DNA of 64,000 nucleotides from the NCBI GenBank assembly GCA_944380855.1, contig CALWIW010000001.1:62001-126000 (forward strand), given 5' to 3'. Positions 61,363 to 64,000 of this stretch are shown in pieces. The number at the start of each line of letters is the position of its first letter. The first letter of the stretch is position 1. Made by a program: the position numbers and the translations under genes. The notes under the pieces were generated by a model. It was not told the DNA's origin. It made no database searches and saw only the letters and a list, made by a program, of their open reading frames with translations. The DNA comes from an uncultured Clostridia bacterium (GTDB lineage Bacteria; Bacillota; Clostridia; Oscillospirales; Acutalibacteraceae).

Positions 61363-62694
61363 TCACTCCACCATTTCCCCTATGGGATCGCAATTAAGAA
61401 AATCATCAATTTTTACCTTTACAAATTCTCCCGGGGCAGGCTTTCTTCCCGTGGTGGTAAAGAATACGCTTCCGTCTACCTCAGGAGCGTCCCAGGCACT
61501 TCTGCCGAAGAAACATTCTGCGTATTGGTCAAATCCCTCAACAAGGACTTCTATGGTTTTTCCGTCCAGTGTCTCACAGAATTCTTCCATAATGTCCTGC
61601 TGATTTTCCATTATTATTTCCGCTCTTCTTTCCTTAATGTCCTGTGGAATCTGGGGCTCAAGCTTTGCCGCCGGAGTGTTTTCCTCCTGAGAATAAGCAA
61701 AACAGCCTACCCTTTCAAATTTTACCTCTTTGGCAAAATTCTCAAGCTCTGCAAATTCCTCCTCTGTTTCCGTGGGAAATCCTGCAATAAAGGTGGTTCT
61801 AAGCACTATTCCCGGAACCTTTTCCCTTATCTTTTTAATAAGCTTTACAAGCTCCTCTTTATTTCCCTTACGGTTCATGGTTTTTAAAACTCTTTCGTTG
61901 CAGTGCTGCAAAGGCAAATCAAGATATTTTACAATTTTTTCTTCCTCAGCCATAACCTGTAAAAGCTCGTCGGTGATTTTATCGGGATAGCAGTAAAGGA
62001 CTCTAATCCACTTTATCCCATCAATTTCGCAAAGCTTTTTCAAAAGCTTTGGAAGCATAAGCTCTCCGTAAATATCCTTGCCGTAAAGGCTTGTGTCCTG
62101 AGCCACAACAACAAGTTCTTTAACTCCCTTTTCGGCAAGCCACTTAGCCTCCTCCAAAATGTCCTCCATTTTGCGGCTTCTGAATTTTCCTCTTATCATT
62201 GGTATAGCACAATAGGTACAGTGATTGTCACAGCCTTCGGATATTTTAAGATAAGCATAATAATAAGGAGTTGACTGTATTCTGCCGCCCTCCAAAGGAA
62301 GCAGAAGCTTGTCAGGAAAGCACTGCTGCTTTTTACCCTCTAAAACCTCCGTTATTATTTGGGCAATATCCTCGTTTGCACCTATTCCCACAACTGCGTC
62401 AGCTTCGGGAATTTCTTTCATAACCTCGTCCTTATAACGTTCTGCCAAACAACCCGTTACAATTATTGCCTTAATTTTGCCCTCTTTTTTAAGCTCTGAA
62501 AGCTCCAAAATTTCTTCTATGCTTTCCTGCTTGGCTGATTCAATAAAACCGCAGGTATTGATTATTGCAACGTCAGCCATAGCCACGTCCTCGCAAAGCT
62601 TAAAGCCTGCTTTTCTTATTCGGTAAAGAAGCATTTCTGCGTCTACTCTGTTCTTTGCACAACCAAGAGAAATTATTCCAACCTTATATTCCAT
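61363..62694 (-). CDS. rimO: Ribosomal protein S12 methylthiotransferase
   Basis: A radical-SAM enzyme that methylthiolates an Asp of ribosomal protein S12. 443 residues from the ATG at 62694 (TTTGGAG before it). N-terminal MTTase domain with three cluster cysteines (SLGCAKNRVD, NTCGFI, VTGCLAERY), radical SAM CDNHCTYC followed by AIPMIRGKFRSR (the RimO-type version, distinguishing it from MiaB), DLPLQHCNERVLKTMNR and a C-terminal TRAM domain (KTIEVLVEGFD). In-frame codons upstream lie in the recX tail and lack a ribosome site. Confidence 0.96.
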   Translation of the reverse strand: MEYKVGIISLGCAKNRVDAEMLLYRIRKAGFKLCEDVAMADVAIINTCGFIESAKQESIEEILELSELKKEGKIKAIIVTGCLAERYKDEVMKEIPEADAVVGIGANEDIAQIITEVLEGKKQQCFPDKLLLPLEGGRIQSTPYYYAYLKISEGCDNHCTYCAIPMIRGKFRSRKMEDILEEAKWLAEKGVKELVVVAQDTSLYGKDIYGELMLPKLLKKLCEIDGIKWIRVLYCYPDKITDELLQVMAEEEKIVKYLDLPLQHCNERVLKTMNRKGNKEELVKLIKKIREKVPGIVLRTTFIAGFPTETEEEFAELENFAKEVKFERVGCFAYSQEENTPAAKLEPQIPQDIKERRAEIIMENQQDIMEEFCETLDGKTIEVLVEGFDQYAECFFGRSAWDAPEVDGSVFFTTTGRKPAPGEFVKVKIDDFLNCDPIGEMVE

Positions 62695-62719
62695 TGTGTA
62701 TCTCCAAATTTTTATTTTC

Positions 62720-63346
62720 TTAATAATCTTCCAAAGGAATTTCCTCGTCACCGAGCTGTTCAAGTACTCTCTTTATGTCCGAATATCGGTACCCAAGCCT
62801 TTGAAGTCCTGCCACGGCTCTTTTTCTTCCCTTTTCATCGCCCAGCACATTTTTATATTTTTTTTCTATAACAGCATAAATCTGACTTTCACATTCAGGC
62901 TCAAGCTCTTCGGCAATCTCCAAAGCAAGCTCCTTGTCAATTCCCTTTTCGTAAAGCTTGTAAATTACCGCCGATTTTGCCAGCCTTTTATTATTGTAAA
63001 GCTGAGAAGCGTAACGCCTTGCAAAGCTTTCGTCATTGATAAGACCAAGTTCTTCCATTCTTTCCACGGCTCCTTTTGCCGCTTCTCTGTCACAGGTTCT
63101 GGATATTTTATCCTCCAATTCCTTTCCCGAATGGTCCCGGTAGGATATAAGCCACAACGCCTTATCCTTTGCCCTTTGCAGGTCAGATTTTTTTATCAGT
63201 TCATGCAGCTGTTCATCGTCAACACTCTGCCCGATTTTAATTCTGTTTTCAAGTATTGTTTTTGTGTCCAGCTTTACGGCAAACTCTCCGTCAATATATA
63301 ACGCACTCAAGCCTTTTTTTCTCGGCTCAATTCCCGTAATTATCAT
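62720..63346 (-). CDS. recX: Regulatory protein RecX
   Basis: Modulates RecA filament growth. 208 residues made of helical three-helix repeats: RAKDKALWLISYRDHSGKEL, GLINDESFARRYASQLYNNKR, YEKGIDKELALEIAEEL and the C-terminal LQRLGYRYSDIKRVLEQL. Its ATG shares one base with the recA stop (TGATG), so the two are translationally coupled. Confidence 0.93.
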   Translation of the reverse strand: MIITGIEPRKKGLSALYIDGEFAVKLDTKTILENRIKIGQSVDDEQLHELIKKSDLQRAKDKALWLISYRDHSGKELEDKISRTCDREAAKGAVERMEELGLINDESFARRYASQLYNNKRLAKSAVIYKLYEKGIDKELALEIAEELEPECESQIYAVIEKKYKNVLGDEKGRKRAVAGLQRLGYRYSDIKRVLEQLGDEEIPLEDY

Positions 63347-64000
63347 CAGTCTTCAACCAAAATGTCAAGCTTGTCGTCAGATGAAACAACTGCCGTAGGC
63401 ATAGAATCGGAAACAGCGGTAACTACAGGATTTTTCTTATCCTTCGGGTTTCTTGTGTTGTTTATCTTATCCATGTTTTCCATAAGCTGCTTTTCAATTT
63501 CCTCTGCAACCTCTTTGTTGTTTTTGAAAAACTCTTTTACGTTATCTCTGCCCTGACCCAATCTTACATCGCCGAAGCTGAACCATGCACCTGATTTTTG
63601 TACAACGCCTGCTTTTACGGCAAGATCCAAAAGCTCGCCCTCACGGGAAATTCCCTGTCCGTACATAATATCAAACTCAGCCTCTCTGAAAGGAGGTGCA
63701 ATTTTATTCTTTACAACCTTGGCTCTTGTTCTTGAGCCAACCATTTCCCCTCCGGCTTTAAGTGTTTCAATTCTTCTTATATCAATTCTTACAGAGCTGT
63801 AGAACTTCAAAGCACGTCCGCCCGGCGTTACCTCCGGATTTCCGTAGGAAACTCCAACCTTTTCTCTAAGCTGGTTGATAAATATAGCAACGCAGTTTGA
63901 TTTTGAAATTGCACCGGCAAGCTTCCTCAATGCCTGAGACATAAGTCTTGCCTGAAGTCCAACGTGGCTGTCGCCCATATCGCCCTCGATTTCCGCTTTT
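63346..64000 (-). CDS. recA: Recombinase RecA, 5' end outside window
   Basis: The C-terminal ~218 residues of the strand-exchange recombinase. The frame is open to the window end and the residues [27 protein letters not shown] match the middle of RecA, so ATG at 63978 is not the start. Visible blocks: loop 1 ([10 protein letters not shown]), [11 protein letters not shown], loop 2 ([18 protein letters not shown]), [18 protein letters not shown] and a C-terminal tail that is lengthened with Lys/Asn/Ser rather than the usual strongly acidic end. Walker A lies outside the window. Confidence 0.97.
   Translation of the reverse strand, partial: KAEIEGDMGDSHVGLQARLMSQALRKLAGAISKSNCVAIFINQLREKVGVSYGNPEVTPGGRALKFYSSVRIDIRRIETLKAGGEMVGSRTRAKVVKNKIAPPFREAEFDIMYGQGISREGELLDLAVKAGVVQKSGAWFSFGDVRLGQGRDNVKEFFKNNKEVAEEIEKQLMENMDKINNTRNPKDKKNPVVTAVSDSMPTAVVSSDDKLDILVED

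Noticed and set aside
1..64000. tRNA or rRNA genes, transposases, prophage or integrase genes
   Set aside because: None recognised on either strand; the only structured RNAs supported are RNase P RNA, the cysteine T-box and one unproven small RNA.

Overview
The window looks like chromosomal core sequence from an anaerobic, endospore-forming clostridium. Evidence for sporulation is spo0A, the spoIIAA-spoIIAB-sigF operon, spoVAC, a PdaB-type deacetylase and a YtvI-like permease. A dockerin-bearing leucine-rich repeat protein, an archaeal-type ProRS and a cysteine T-box leader fit the Ruminococcaceae/Oscillospiraceae, but the family is inferred from gene content only. There is no rRNA, tRNA, transposase, phage gene or CRISPR array.

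Layout. 1-2.2 kb: a uracil/xanthine permease cut by the window edge, and a CDF cation pump. 2.3-2.8 kb: a tandem array of imperfect palindromic repeats (family A). 2.8-6.3 kb: spo0A, an M29 aminopeptidase and a PLP-dependent lyase. 6.5-10.7 kb: a tight murD / two M42 peptidases / GNAT operon. 10.9-15.7 kb: a MocR regulator, a YtvI-like permease, RNase P RNA, cyclophilin and a solitary trpB. 16.1-19.6 kb: a GntR(YtrA)-controlled ABC operon with a palindromic operator. 19.7-28.6 kb: a PdaB-like deacetylase, then pheA, aroC, aroA, aroB, tyrA, aroF, aroK and aroE, which is nearly the whole route to prephenate, Phe and Tyr precursors but without dehydroquinate dehydratase. 28.8-31.7 kb: acpP, proS and metA. 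31.9-33.3 kb: the spoIIA operon with a perfect 0A box upstream. 33.4-39.2 kb: folC, rsmI, trmN6, ferredoxin, ricT and holB (B. subtilis yaaT/yabB-type synteny) and a phosphodiesterase. 39.3-40.5 kb: three small uncharacterised genes. 40.6-45.5 kb: proA, proB and a polar amino-acid ABC transporter. 45.9-53.3 kb: rpoB-rpoC, with a candidate divergent small RNA upstream. 53.8-57.8 kb: orphan spoVAC, an amidohydrolase and an internally duplicated LRR-dockerin protein. 57.9-60.7 kb: cysE-cysS under a cysteine T-box. 60.7-64 kb: pgsA, rimO, recX and recA (cut by the window edge).

The least expected feature is dispersed structured repeats. Family A is a hairpin whose arms read GCCATG/CATGGC in some copies and GCCGTG/CACGGC in others, that is, with compensating changes. 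Family B is a ~225-bp element with three hairpins, present full-length at 36.36 and 45.66 kb in opposite orientations and as fragments at five other sites. Both families lie between genes, including between proB and proA and between the cysteine T-box and cysE. Start codons were reassigned in many genes where a ribosome binding site clearly favours an internal start.
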